Notes under the pieces: generated by a model
Told to the model about the DNA's origin: nothing
Seen by the model: only the letters and a program-made list of their open reading frames with translations
Database searches by the model: none
Made by a program: the position numbers and the translations under genes
Part shown: positions 23,481 to 34,625 of the stretch, piece after piece
Position numbering within the stretch: position 1 is the first letter of the stretch
Layout: each line of letters begins with the position of its first letter
Assembly (NCBI GenBank): GCA_037501455.1
Contig: CM074855.1
Coordinates: forward strand, 35,993,001 to 36,057,000
DNA length: 64,000 nucleotides
Reading direction: 5' to 3'
Origin: Lantana camara
Lineage: Eukaryota; Streptophyta; Magnoliopsida; Lamiales; Verbenaceae

Positions 23481-23640
23481 ACTCTTCCCATTGCCATTTT
23501 CATTGGTTTCTTGGTGAGAATTCCAATTGTGAAAGTATTACTTCCTTAGTTGCTGCTACGTAAGAACGCAGCATGTTAACTCCCTGATCCAGATCATTCT
23601 TAGTTATACCAGCGGCGGCTAATGTCGTCGGCGCCGTCAT
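23481..23640 (-). pseudogene. DUF4283 / CCHC-knuckle protein gene, 5' part
   Basis: The minus strand has an ATG at 23640 opening a frame of about 45 codons (MTAPTTLAAAGITKNDLDQG at the start) that reaches a stop shortly before the element A insertion point. Upstream, a CTAGGGTTT leader motif (about 23656-23668) and a GTATAAATT TATA-like box (about 23693-23701) look like a plant promoter. Together with 11229-12006 this formed one gene, split by the 11.5-kb element A. The N-terminus resembles nothing I can name; the DUF4283 identity comes from the other half. Confidence 0.6.
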
Positions 23641-25577
23641 GATCCGTTCTGAAAGAAAAAAACCCTAGCTTCCTGAATTTGTGGAGCATAAAATTTATAC
23701 GTTCTTTCCAGTAACATTAATTAAAAGAAATATTTATTTGACATAGTTGACCTCTAAAAATTGATTGATTAGTAATGTTCCAACAACGTCCTCTTAACTT
23801 CTCTTTTCTCTCACCTCACTTTAATTATTTTTTTATATATATAATTTTTTTCTTTTTTCCTCATACTTTTAATTTTTTTAATTAATATGATATTATCTTA
23901 TATTATTTATTTATTTAGTAATTATATTAAAAATAATTATAAAATATAGGAAGCTTATCCAAACTTCTTCTTACTCAAAATAAATGCTGTCATAGTTTAT
24001 ATTTCAAGAATTATTTTATTAAGTATAACAGTTAACACAGTGCTCGGAAAAATTAAATAAATTAGTTTTTTTATATAAATAAATTAGGGATAGTTACGAA
24101 TGGTCCCTAAGGTTTGGCGAAATTACGGATACCCCCCGAGGTTTGAGAAATTACGAATTCCCCCTATCTCATTATCTCCTCCGTTAAATTTAGTAGAATT
24201 TGTGTTTTTACTATTTTACCCATCAAATCCTAAAACTTAGGGGGTGTATGTAATAAAAGTTCAAAAGCAAGGAGGTTAATGTAAATATTAAAATTTTTGG
24301 GGGTTTTGATGTAAATACTTGAATTTTTTGTTTACTTAGCATTTTTTTTTTTTTTTTTTCGGTTTAGCAAAGAATGCTACTTAATGATATTTTGACGTTT
24401 TAATAATGAACTAATGTCATTCCTAAATTTTATGGATACCAAATATTTTCTTGAAAAAAAAAAATAGGCATACATGTTTATATTGGAATTTTATTCGTAT
24501 TTAAAGTACATGCGATAGAAATCATCAACGTTTGGAATTTTTGTTTAAATAATTCTGATAGATATTTATGTGAATTTAGCTTGTTTGTTATGGTTTTCTA
24601 TTTCATTAAAAAAATTTATTATTCTAAACAAACAAAGTTTAAATAAACTTATGTAAAATATGCATAAAACTAAGACATAAACATAAAGTGGAATCTATAA
24701 TTTTTTATCATACTTTATTGGAATAAATATGCATGAAATACTTATTCTAATTTATACTTATAAATAAAATTTAAATATTAATTAAATTATAAATTTTCAA
24801 ATTGAAAAATACAAATTTAACCACCATTACAAATATATCATTGCACTTTCAATATTAATACAACATACCCCCTATGATTGAAATTTTTAAAAATAATATT
24901 GTTCATATCAACAAAAGTTAACACCATTATTAATATTTGAGACTATTTGTGAGAGGGAATGTGGAGTGTTCTTGATTTCTCAAAGAAATCTATATTTTCA
25001 CTAAATCTCCGGGAAAGTTGGTAATTATCTGTTTATCACAATAAATAAAATCAAACATAAACAGTCCAACACTGTCGCTATAAAAGTCCAAAGATCAAAA
25101 GACTTCAATCCCTCAAATTTGGTTGGAGGGTGAGCCCACGAGCCAGGATGGCGCGTCTCCGTGTCTTGAGCCGCACAATAGTTCGAGAGACAGCTAATAA
25201 AGCGCACCCAAAATATTATTAGAGAAAAATATGATTAGCGAAAAAAAGAAAATATTAAGAGAAAATTAAAGACAAAAATCAAAAAAGGAAAAGAAAAATG
25301 GAAAAATAACACGATCTAGGGTTCCTACCTAGGGTTTTCTTGGACTTATCCTCACTCTGTTTATCTCTCTCTCTCTTCGTCTTCTCTTCCTCTCTCTCAT
25401 TTGCTTCAATTGAAAAACTGCAGACTAAATTCTAATCGTCAATTAGGGTTTTTATTTATAAAGATTTTGCGGTACATGAAGTTGACGATTTGATTGCTAA
25501 TAAGCGATTGAATTTATATAAGATACGCATATCTATATATTTGAGAATCGAATCAACCATTTTTTTGATTTGTTAAT
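23641..25577. other. Intergenic region and leader of the CCCH gene
   Basis: AT-rich sequence without a convincing gene. At about 24080-24330 lies a stretch (GGTCCCTAAGGTTTGGCG... then GGAGGTTAATGTAAATA) that looks like a dispersed non-coding repeat, without clear termini. From about 25310 the sequence turns CT-rich (TCTCTCTCTCTCTTCG, 25365-25400) with two CTAGGGTT motifs, typical of a plant 5' leader; transcription of the CCCH gene probably starts around 25300-25400. A 60-codon minus frame at 25025-25207 is not credible as a gene. Confidence 0.6.
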
Positions 25578-28500
25578 ATGGGAGGATCGCAGAAATCAAA
25601 AAGGGTTACTTGGGCTTCCGATGTAAATCTTTGTCAGGTAAATCTGTGTAAAGATCCTTAATTTCATTCTTCTCTTGTTGAGTTTCGCTTTTGTAAGTGA
25701 TTTTCTTGTGAAATCCTTAATAAATCGAAAAGGGTAAAATCCGCAAAGTTAATTGGAAATGTAACCCGGCGGTTTTCATTCAATCCACGAACGAAGATCA
25801 AGTGCAAAACTGCTCGTCATTGAATCGATATGATAAAATTACATTAAAATCTTGAATGTTTTAGTACACCATGAAAATTGCAAAGGTTACTTTGGACATT
25901 GAGCTTAAAAAAGTTGAATTAGTAGTAAATGGAGTTATGAGTTGAAATGATGAGTAGAATCGAGCATAAGGAACTAATTAGTAAATCAAGTATCTTTGGA
26001 AATTTAGACAACAAATTGAAAATGTGGACGTAAGGTCATTCCACTTGGGCCAATTGTAATCCAGTGCAAAATTTATTCAATTCTTGAGTGTGAAGATCAC
26101 AATGATAAGTTTGTTAATCAACAGAAACAATGCGAAAATACCTTACTCACTTTACTAGTTTTATGTCGTGCTTATCCTATGTGGTTTTAGCATAAGTTAG
26201 GATGCAGTTGCCAGGTTTAACTCTGGTTTCATTTGATATTTTGTTTCATTTTATGTTGCATGAGCGACCTCTAAATCTTGATATATAATAGCTCGTTAGT
26301 GAACCCGAAATTTGCTTAGCCTTATTTGAGTGTCCATTTTTGTTTTCTGTTAGCATCTTGTCTTTTGTCATCAGGCAATTCCTGCTGGAAATATTGCTGA
26401 ATGCTAATGGATGATCTTTACTATTTCATTTCCTGATGTGCACAAGACAATGAATTTTATTAATATTCTTACTCTGTTTGGTTCGTCCTCAAGGAGTTTA
26501 GAAGAGAAAGAAAATGCTGAGAAAACCATAGAAATCTAAAATTTTAACCTTGTTTGGACTTTGGATAGTAGGAAGATTGGTGGGGGGATTACTTTTTCAT
26601 GACTTCTTTGTTTGGTTGTCTAGAGAAGATGAAGAAACTTGGTTGAGAGGTTAGAGGGAGGGAGAGAGGATAGAGAAGTTGAGTTGTAGCTAAGAAACTT
26701 GAAAGCGTGAAAAAATCTGAAAGTGCCGAGTGGATTGGAGTGGGAGGGTGTTTTCCTTGGCGTTCCCTCACTAAGTTTAATGAAAACTTTTTCAAGGAAT
26801 ATTTTTCTCTACTTTCCTTTTCCTCCCAATTTCTTTTCTTTTCCTTTGTAACCAAAAACACAATAGTTTCCTTGCTATTTTCTTTTCTTTTCCGTTCCAA
26901 TTTTCTTGAACCAGACAGAGTGTTACTTTTGTAGAAATGAGAACTTAATCTTTGCTCATGATTCCATCTGGATAAATCTTGCATATTTCCCCAAACTGCT
27001 TGTAACATTTCCAAACTTGCCAAATGTTTGAAAATGGGACATATTGGATAGAGTTCTATACTTTGAGTGGCTCTATTGACTAACCTCTTTCAATTGTTGA
27101 TAACACCAGTCCTTTGATTTCCATTAGGTTTACAATCTATTGCAGGATTTTGTCTTGTTTGTAGAGTTCTGATTTTGTCTTTTTAGATATTTGGTTTATT
27201 TTTCAGTAAGTAAAAGTGCGGGAATGTTTGTTATAGATGTATTACATGGATAACTTCCTTGGTGAAACTGTGTAATTCTGAATAAAAGATGAAAAGTACC
27301 AGATGATGCAACAGTAGTGCATCTTCTTAAAGTTTTAGTGCAGTAAAATGATAAAAATATAAGAACATAATGAGCTATGGAGTATATTGAATGTGATAAA
27401 TGCTAAAAACATAAATTCTGCAGGTGTAGGTGGTAAACAGATTAAACAGAATCAACGATTATATTATATGTGTACAAATCTGATTATGTAATATTGATAC
27501 AGATGTTAGTGGGATAATCTAAAAGTAATGTGTAAATTCAAAATTCGCTGGATATTAATCAAATTGGGTATCTGTATTACGCTATAGTTTTTCATAAAAA
27601 ATCATTTGTGTACAGATTTTCTAATGTCCATATGCATGTTCAGATGTCTGATTGTGAATAGTTGAGTTTCAGAATCAGTTTTGATCAACTAAGTATCTGT
27701 CTCTTTTATTTATAATTAAATGGACAGTTTTAAATTTTGAAACTATGAAAATTAAAACACTTGTAGCTTCAGAAGCTTCAACTAATTAGACTACATTCCT
27801 GTAGGATTAGAGCTGTAATTATTGGAATATAACAGCTATAGCGATTCTCTGCTATGTTCTTTAAACAGTTTAGGCGCAGATAAAGTAGAAAAATCAACTA
27901 AATGTATGCAACTCATATAAACTGAGAATATTTTATTAAATTTTAATAAATCCAACGTATTTCATTACGAAGTAGGAAAGAGTGGAAGTACTTAATATGG
28001 AAAAGATATTGCCTTATCTGTAGTACATTTGCACTCCTTTTATCACTATTATTTTCTATTTCAACCTTGTAGTATATCTTGATTGGCAAGCTTCTCAATG
28101 AGTGACAAAATCCTTTTATAGGATATGATCATTATTACACACATGCACACACACAGAATCATACATATATTCAATATTCATATGTGAGAAGTTATTTAAA
28201 AACTTAGATACAACAGTGAAAAAGTGAAGTTAATACCTATAACAGTTTACATGGATAAAGGAAAAAAAGTATATAATGTCTTACAGCATTTAGACATCTC
28301 ATGTCAGTTTTTCATTTTAGTATTATCGTGCAATCTGCGGTTGCTGGTTAAGAGGCCAATGATGAATTACATATCTTACACCATTTTGGTTTTATTCTAT
28401 TCCTACTTGAAGAAGGAAAGATATCTGATAATATCTAGATTCTATTCTTTGCACTTATATAATTCATGGCTTCCTTACTGATTCTTCACTTTTCTTGTTC

Positions 28501-30641
28501 TTTGCATGTTTTGAATTGGGGGAAGAGTCTTATTGCTATAGTATTTTTTATCAAGACTTAAAAACCACTTATCTCTAAAAAATTTACAGATTAAACAGTG
28601 AGCCTTTGCTTCTATTTTTCTAATTGATTCCTCTCTATAGGTAAGGTTGTTTCTGTCAGAAGAATGTCCTTCACAAGTTGGAACTGGAACTCAAGAACAT
28701 CTTCAGGCAAAAGCACAGTGGGCAGGGCAATCTGATGACAATTTGCCCCCTGGATTTGAAGGAATCCCGCCTGCAAATCCATTGACATTTAAGTTATCTC
28801 AAATCCCATTAATGAAATGGAAAGTCCCTCCAAGAGTACGTTAATTTATTTTTAAGTCTGTCATTCTTGGTAAAGTTGTCAAATATCAGTATGTGATTTC
28901 TAAAGAATGAAGGGTATTTTTGCATTGTTTATATAGCTGCCTAGACTGGAATGTGGCAGCAGCAAGGAGTCTCTACCCGACATTCATATGGGTTGAGATT
29001 TTTAATCTCTTTCGACCTCTAATTTTACCCAGATCAAATCATGGGACTGGTTCACTGTTACATTTGGATTTAATTTGTTTATTTATCTTCTCTCTTATTT
29101 GTGGAGCTTGTTGGATAGTGAGGGAGAAAAGATTTCGCTTTCTTGAGATGATGTTTGTGTGTGTGTGTGTTTTGATTATGAAAACTTTGCAATCTTATTT
29201 TGCAGTTTGTTGTGGATAGCACATGGCAAATTGTTACCGGTGAAGAGAGCAGAGAAACAGAAGCCCAAAATCAACGTGAAATGAGAGTACTAGAAGCAAT
29301 TTATCCACGCCCATCAGCTATTCCTCCAAAGTAACATCTCTTTTTCTTGATTTCATTTTATCTTAATTAATTGGGATAATAACTTTCACATAGCCTGAGG
29401 TGTGGCCTAATTCCACAAACTTCCCGTGGAGTGTGAAAAATTATTAAAATTTCCGTCAGAAATGACATTACATCTAGATCAATTCTTTCTTTTCTTGAAT
29501 ACCTTATTCTGCATTGAAACTTACTAGTCAATATTTAATTTTAAATTCATGATTACAATGGCATGCATTAGGCCAAAACATCATAGAAGTTATATAATTT
29601 ATCAAACCTGAGGGAAGTTCTCGTAATGGGGTCAAACCTCAGTGTATGGCAGTGTAATTATCCTGATCTTTTTCATAGCAATCTTTCTTGTTTCATTTAT
29701 CTTAAACACGCATTTTGGTTCTACCCTTCCGCAGCCCTTCCACGTTGCTTCCCATCGAAGATTCAACCAACAACAACCAATTCACTCCTATAGTTCCCAT
29801 CACGGCAATTGAAGATGAAGATGGTGCAATTGACACATCATCACATGGCTCCAATGCACCGAACACCAATCCTACAATCCCGCAGCCACACAGTATGAAT
29901 TCCCATGTGGAGCCCAACATTGTAGCGGCAGCACAAGTAGCCCTATCCTCAGTAATGTCAAACAACAACCAAGGAAATCTTATTGACAGTGAACTTCTAA
30001 TGAAAATCCTCGGGAACCCAAAAATGATTGAACAGCTTCTCGCTAATCATAGTGCATCCCCACAGAACATCCCATCATCCAGCACACATAGTATCCCACC
30101 ACCAACCATCATACCTCCACCACCACCATCATCGAGCTTTCAGGGCGCGCATAATAATCCACCATCAACCAGCACGCCATATAATAATGTTCCCATCAAT
30201 AGGCCAGACCCGGTTTCTCCTCACATTACGAGGGGTATGGGGAATGGACCATTTTACCCTCCAACTAGGATGGGGTCCATGCCCAATCTAAGGCCTCCAC
30301 CTGTTCCAGATGTGGCCTCTGCACCTTCTTCTTCGCCAGTAACAAAGGATATTAACTATTATAAGAGTCTGATCCAGCAGCACGGAGGAGAGAGAAGGGA
30401 GGTTATGGCGGCCCAATTCAGTCACCAAAGCAACCAAATGTTGCAAGACATGAAACAAAGAGAGACAAATAAGCCAAAGATTATGAAACCATGTATCTAC
30501 TTTAATAGTTCGAGGGGTTGCAGGAACGGGGCAAACTGCACGTATCAGCATGATTTGTCTACCCAGCAGAGGGCCGGTAGTATACCGGAGGTTCAAAGTT
30601 CTAAGAGAGTAAAACTCGATAGAGAAATTACTGGTACATAA
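25578..30641 (+). CDS. C3H6-like: Zinc finger CCCH domain protein (C3H6-like), four exons
   Basis: Exons: 25578-25637, 28641-28835, 29206-29330, 29735-30641, all with GT-AG introns and matching phases; 428 residues. Exon 1 gives MGGSQKSKRVTWASDVNLCQ, exon 2 starts VRLFLSEECPSQVG and contains DDNLPPGFEG and the IPLMKWKVPP block, exon 3 carries a TEAQNQREMRVLEAIYPRPS stretch. Exon 4 is proline-, serine- and asparagine-rich with a poly-proline patch, and ends in a single C-X8-C-X5-C-X3-H finger (CIYFNSSRGC...CTYQH, coded near 30490-30552). The block order and length match Arabidopsis C3H6 as I remember it (about 410 residues). CCCH fingers generally bind RNA or DNA and the product is presumably nuclear; its exact role is not established here. 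No frame damage; probably functional. Intron 1 is 3.0 kb and holds a MITE-like insert. Confidence 0.93.
26471..26921. mobile_element. MITE-like insert in intron 1 of the CCCH gene
   Basis: The ends form a 14-bp inverted repeat with one mismatch: ACTCTGTTTGGTTC at 26471 and GAACCAGACAGAGT ending at 26921. Length 451 bp, AG-rich in the left half and CT-rich in the right half, so the halves are partly complementary. No transposase. A target duplication is not clear, so the superfamily is open. A 144-codon minus frame across it is a by-product of composition. Confidence 0.6.
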
Positions 30642-30984
30642 ATTTATATGTTTTGTGTATATCTTCTTCTTGTACAAGGGTGAATGTTTGGTTGATTCCC
30701 TCCTCCTATGACGATTGATTCATATTTGTTTATTCATACCTATGCTATGAGACTTGTTCTCAGTTTTGGAGTAATAGATAATAAGCTGCCCTGTTTTGCT
30801 GTTTCCTATTTTTGAGATGGCTATTGAAAACCTAATTGAGGTTTAATTTGGTTTTATTAAAATTATGGAATTTCATAAAGAAACTATGTTGTTTCTTGGT
30901 TTTCTCACAACCAGATAACAGTTCCAGGGATTAGATGCAAGTTAATGGAAAAAATGCTAGTTTTGCTAAAAGTTTCCTATGTCA

Positions 30985-31364
30985 ACTATAAGTTGATCGA
31001 ATTGCTGTTGATGTCGGCCGTAGCCCAGGATCCTGGGTGCCTCGACAGGAGGCCTACGACTGGCTCGTTTGGTGTCACGTGTAACAGGGATGGTTGGTAC
31101 TCTAATACGCAGTGGAATAAAGAGAGATCAAAGTTAAAGAACAACATTAGCTATGACAATGTTACAGCCCATGCTTGCTCCTTTCTCACTTGTATTATTT
31201 GGGCTAGTAATTTCTCTTACTATAGTCTGTTAGACTCGTGGATCAACTCTCATTGTACTTATTCTTGGTTTCGGTTCTTAATAAATGAGGCGAGGGCCTC
31301 GGTAAAAACCTCAAGGTCCGTTTGACCGGTCCCCAAAAAAACAAAAAACTATAAGTTGATCGAA
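30985..31364 (+). mobile_element. Poly-A retroposon with 17-bp target duplication
   Basis: The 17-mer ACTATAAGTTGATCGAA occurs at 30985-31001 and again at 31348-31364. Between them, 31002-31347 (346 bp) ends in an A-rich tail (CCCCAAAAAAACAAAAA). Long target duplications plus an A tail are the mark of LINE-driven retroposition. It could be a SINE or a 5'-truncated LINE end; a GGCTCGTTTGG string near 31059 faintly resembles an A box. A GAGGC-GAGG-GCCTC stem lies near the 3' end. Confidence 0.75.
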
Positions 31365-31715
31365 GTACATATTTATAGTCAAAAACCAAAATAATTCTAT
31401 TTGAATATAATTATTGGCCACAAATTTTGTTAAAATTATATCCTTATGGTAAAATGCCTCAGAATCTCATGAACACTAGCTTTTATTTTTGGTTTAAGAA
31501 AAACAAAGTAATTGTATAATGTTATTATTCAGTCCCATGTTTTTCTATTTGTTGTAGATTATTTGATTCTCAGTCAATTTGAAATGACAATTGAAAATTT
31601 ATTTGCATTAATTTTTTAATCAAATAAATTGATTGTTCCCAACTACTTTAATTGGCTAAAAAACCTTGAAATTGGTTTGGATCATGGCAAGAGAATATAT
31701 ATTCTTATAGTATAG

Positions 31716-32033
31716 GTGGAGCGGGACCAGTCGATCAGAAATCAATCCGAACAAGAATCCCTTGTGAAATGGAATGAGGATAATAATCAAGCCCGTCTTC
31801 TTGTACTTACCAACGCGTATATTGATGTGAAGAAGCAACATAAAGGAATTGATTGTGCTAAACAGATTTTTGACTATTTAGGACAATCATGCAAACCTTC
31901 TATTGATGTGAAGAAGCAACATAAAGGAATTGTATGTGCTAAAAAGATTTTTGGCTATTTAGAACAATTATACAAACCTTTTGAGCGCGTTGCACCAGAC
32001 ACACATCAAAAGGGTTATGCCGAGTTTGCATGA
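31716..32033 (+). pseudogene. Copia gag (UBN2-type) fragment with internal duplication
   Basis: A 105-codon frame. The segment KWNEDNNQARLLVL followed by CAKQIFDYLGQ resembles the UBN2-type gag domain of copia elements. An 81-bp block is present twice in tandem, 31820-31900 and 31901-31981 (27 codons, IDVKKQHKG at the start), keeping the frame. No LTRs are nearby. Probably a gag scrap rather than a working gene. Confidence 0.5.
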
Positions 32034-33894
32034 GTGAAAATTCTAGCATCAATGAATATAAACTCAAGTTTCTTAGTTTGATAGTGAAACTTGCTTTTAT
32101 GAATTAGTCGGGAACTTTTTGTGGATTTGTTGCTATCATCATTTTTATCTTCGTTCATTTCATTCGCGTTTGATTGCACCGTAAATCAAATTGATGCAAA
32201 TCCTATCGAATTGGTTAGCTAACTCTAATAATTAATATTATCATAAAATCTCAATAAATTTAAAACTTTAAAAATATAAGACATAACTAATTTATATGAT
32301 TCTTGTGAAACTTATCAAATTTATTAAGAAAATCGTAAAAGAAAAATATAATCACTAATTTTCTTGTGAAAGAATCCAACAAAATCCAAATAGATCAAGA
32401 ATTCACCACATGTTTCTCTTTTCTTTTCATTTCCTTTTTTTTTTTCCTATTCCTCTCTTCCTTTTTTTTTTTTCTCTCTCTAAAAAGGTTCATAGGTAAA
32501 AATTATTAAAAAGAATTGTGTGACTGATATTACTTGAAACACTATATTTTATATTATAAAATAGCTTTATATCATAAAATATTTATATTTTCTCATCCAC
32601 ACGTATTTATATTATTTGAAAGTTTTTATTTTCTTTAGTTAATATTTTATGTGGGAGATGTATCTTTAAATAGTAAAACCATCGAGATGATAATTTACTT
32701 AAACCAACAATGAAGATATCAATTCCACCCTATGTAGGTATGTAATTTGAATGTAATAATGATATTTATGATTTATATTTATGCAAAAAATTGGGTTTTC
32801 AAATAAGAGTGAAAAATTCTTATAAAGGAAGAAAAAGTTATGAAAAAAAGGTGTTATACTTTGTTGTTGTTGTGTCCATCAAGAAGAAAATAAAGTGACT
32901 AATCGTAGGCCTGAAAAAAGAATTGGTTGTCAAATGATGGTAAGGATCAAGTTGGGTAATCTTGAAGAATTGGTTGTGGTAAGGATCAAGTCGATTAATC
33001 TTGATAAATGAATGGTTAAAGATGTTCACAATTACAATATCACTCCATCCTAAAACCAATCACATAAAAACTTGAGTACAATAAATTATAATTTTTGATT
33101 TATAAATATTCTTTTTTTTGGTGTATTTAGTTGTTGCATTATATTATATGTAGTTAGTATTTTTATAATTATTTATCTAATCGGTAATGAACGACAAAAA
33201 TAATTTGAAAAGAAAAAATATAATTTTTGAGAATTTGAAGATCAACTATAAATAAATTAAGTAAGAAAAGAAAAACGAAAAACTGTAAATAGAATAGTAT
33301 TCAAATATTACGGCTAAACTAATTATTAATTCAATGATTATAATTTGTTTATATGAAAATCTGTTTCCTACGGATTGTTAGAAATTTTTTTTCCTAAAAA
33401 TAATACAAAAGTAGTATAGTCATTTCTTTTGCCCAGTCAAAGACTACATATTCTAAGGAAGGGAATAGAAAGAGCAACCCAAAGAAGATGTCTTTAAAAT
33501 CAATAAGGTGGATTAAAACAGAAAAGATCCAAAAGAAGAAGAAAAATTAGAGAGAGTACATTTGCTATCACAATTGCAGTTGGATTATTGAAAAAGAAAC
33601 GGCAAAGGAATTATAAGATTGCTCTTGACTAAGGAACGTTTTGTTATTAAAATTAGAGGTTTTTTGGCCTGAGTTTATAAGTTCTTCTACACAACTTATA
33701 AGTTGTCTAGGAGCCATAAACACTCAAGGGTTTGATAAACTTTTTACCAAGGGACTTATAAAACTTCAAAATAAGCTCTTGAGAGCTTATAAACTCCTTT
33801 AAATAAATCGGGGAGTATAGACTTATCTTAACGTCTTAGCACATTTTTCTTCATTTTAATCAGTTTAATTGTAAAATTATTATTACTAGCATTC
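32034..33894. other. AT-rich intergenic stretch
   Basis: No gene is visible. There are runs of T and A, and at about 33665-33830 several copies of short TTATAAGT-like strings with partial self-complementarity, possibly a decayed MITE. The CACTA element begins at 33895. Confidence 0.5.
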
Positions 33895-34025
33895 CACTAC
33901 AAGAAATTCCCGGAATTCCGACGAAAGTTCCCGAAACAGTCCCTTGGAAATTCGTTCCTCGGAATAAAGAAACCGACGGACTACCGTGGGAAGAAAACAA
34001 AAAAAAAAAAAAAAATTTAAAACAA

Positions 34026-34254
34026 TTCCGACGGGATTCCGAGGGAAATCCCGTCGGAAAAGACATAGGCTGAATAAAAGATATATATTTTTCGACGGGT
34101 ATACCCTCGGAATTCCGTCGGAATATTTAAAAATATAATAAAAATATTAATTAATTCCGACGGGATTTCCCTCGTAATCCCGTCGGAATTATTAAAAATA
34201 TAATAAAAATATTAATTAATTCCAACGGGATTTCCCTCGGAATCCCGTCGGAAT
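34026..34254. repeat. CACTA left subterminal repeats
   Basis: Four copies of an imperfect palindrome of about 34 bp (CCGACGGGATT arms, AATCCCGTCGG partner) at about 34026-34059, 34091-34123, 34155-34190 and 34220-34254. In En/Spm such subterminal repeats bind TNPA-type protein. Confidence 0.85.
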
Positions 34255-34429
34255 TATTTCGAAAAGAATTTTACATTTTTCTTAAATCCGTTTTTTTTTT
34301 TTTTTGTACCTGTCAAACATGCAATTTATCCCAACAATTCATCAAATATACAATTCATCCATAATCAATCCAAATATTCATTTTCAACAATTATACATCA
34401 GATCCGAACATTCATCCTTTCCACATGCT

Positions 34430-34625
34430 ACGAATTCATCCAACAAAAGTATTTATCCATAAGTACACTTACTAGTCTTCACATGCTACAAATTTATAGT
34501 CTTCACATGCTACAAATTTATACATCCAACAAAAGTATTTATCCATAACTACACTTACTAGTCTTCACATGCTACAAATTTATACATCCAACAAAAGTAT
34601 TTATCCACAAGTACACTTACCAATC
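34430..34625. repeat. Tandem repeat downstream of the TNPA-like gene
   Basis: Units containing CAACAAAAGTATTTATCCA start at 34441, 34527 and 34589; the basic unit is about 62 bp, with an extra 24-bp internal duplication of CTTCACATGCTACAAATTTA. The last copy overlaps the end of the TNPA-like coding region. Confidence 0.75.

Noticed and set aside
26589..27023. 144-codon minus frame in the CCCH gene intron
   Set aside because: Lies across the purine/pyrimidine-biased MITE-like insert; low-complexity Lys/Glu/Ser content; no family resemblance.
30288..30677. 129-codon minus frame opposite the CCCH finger exon
   Set aside because: Antisense shadow of a well-supported coding exon.
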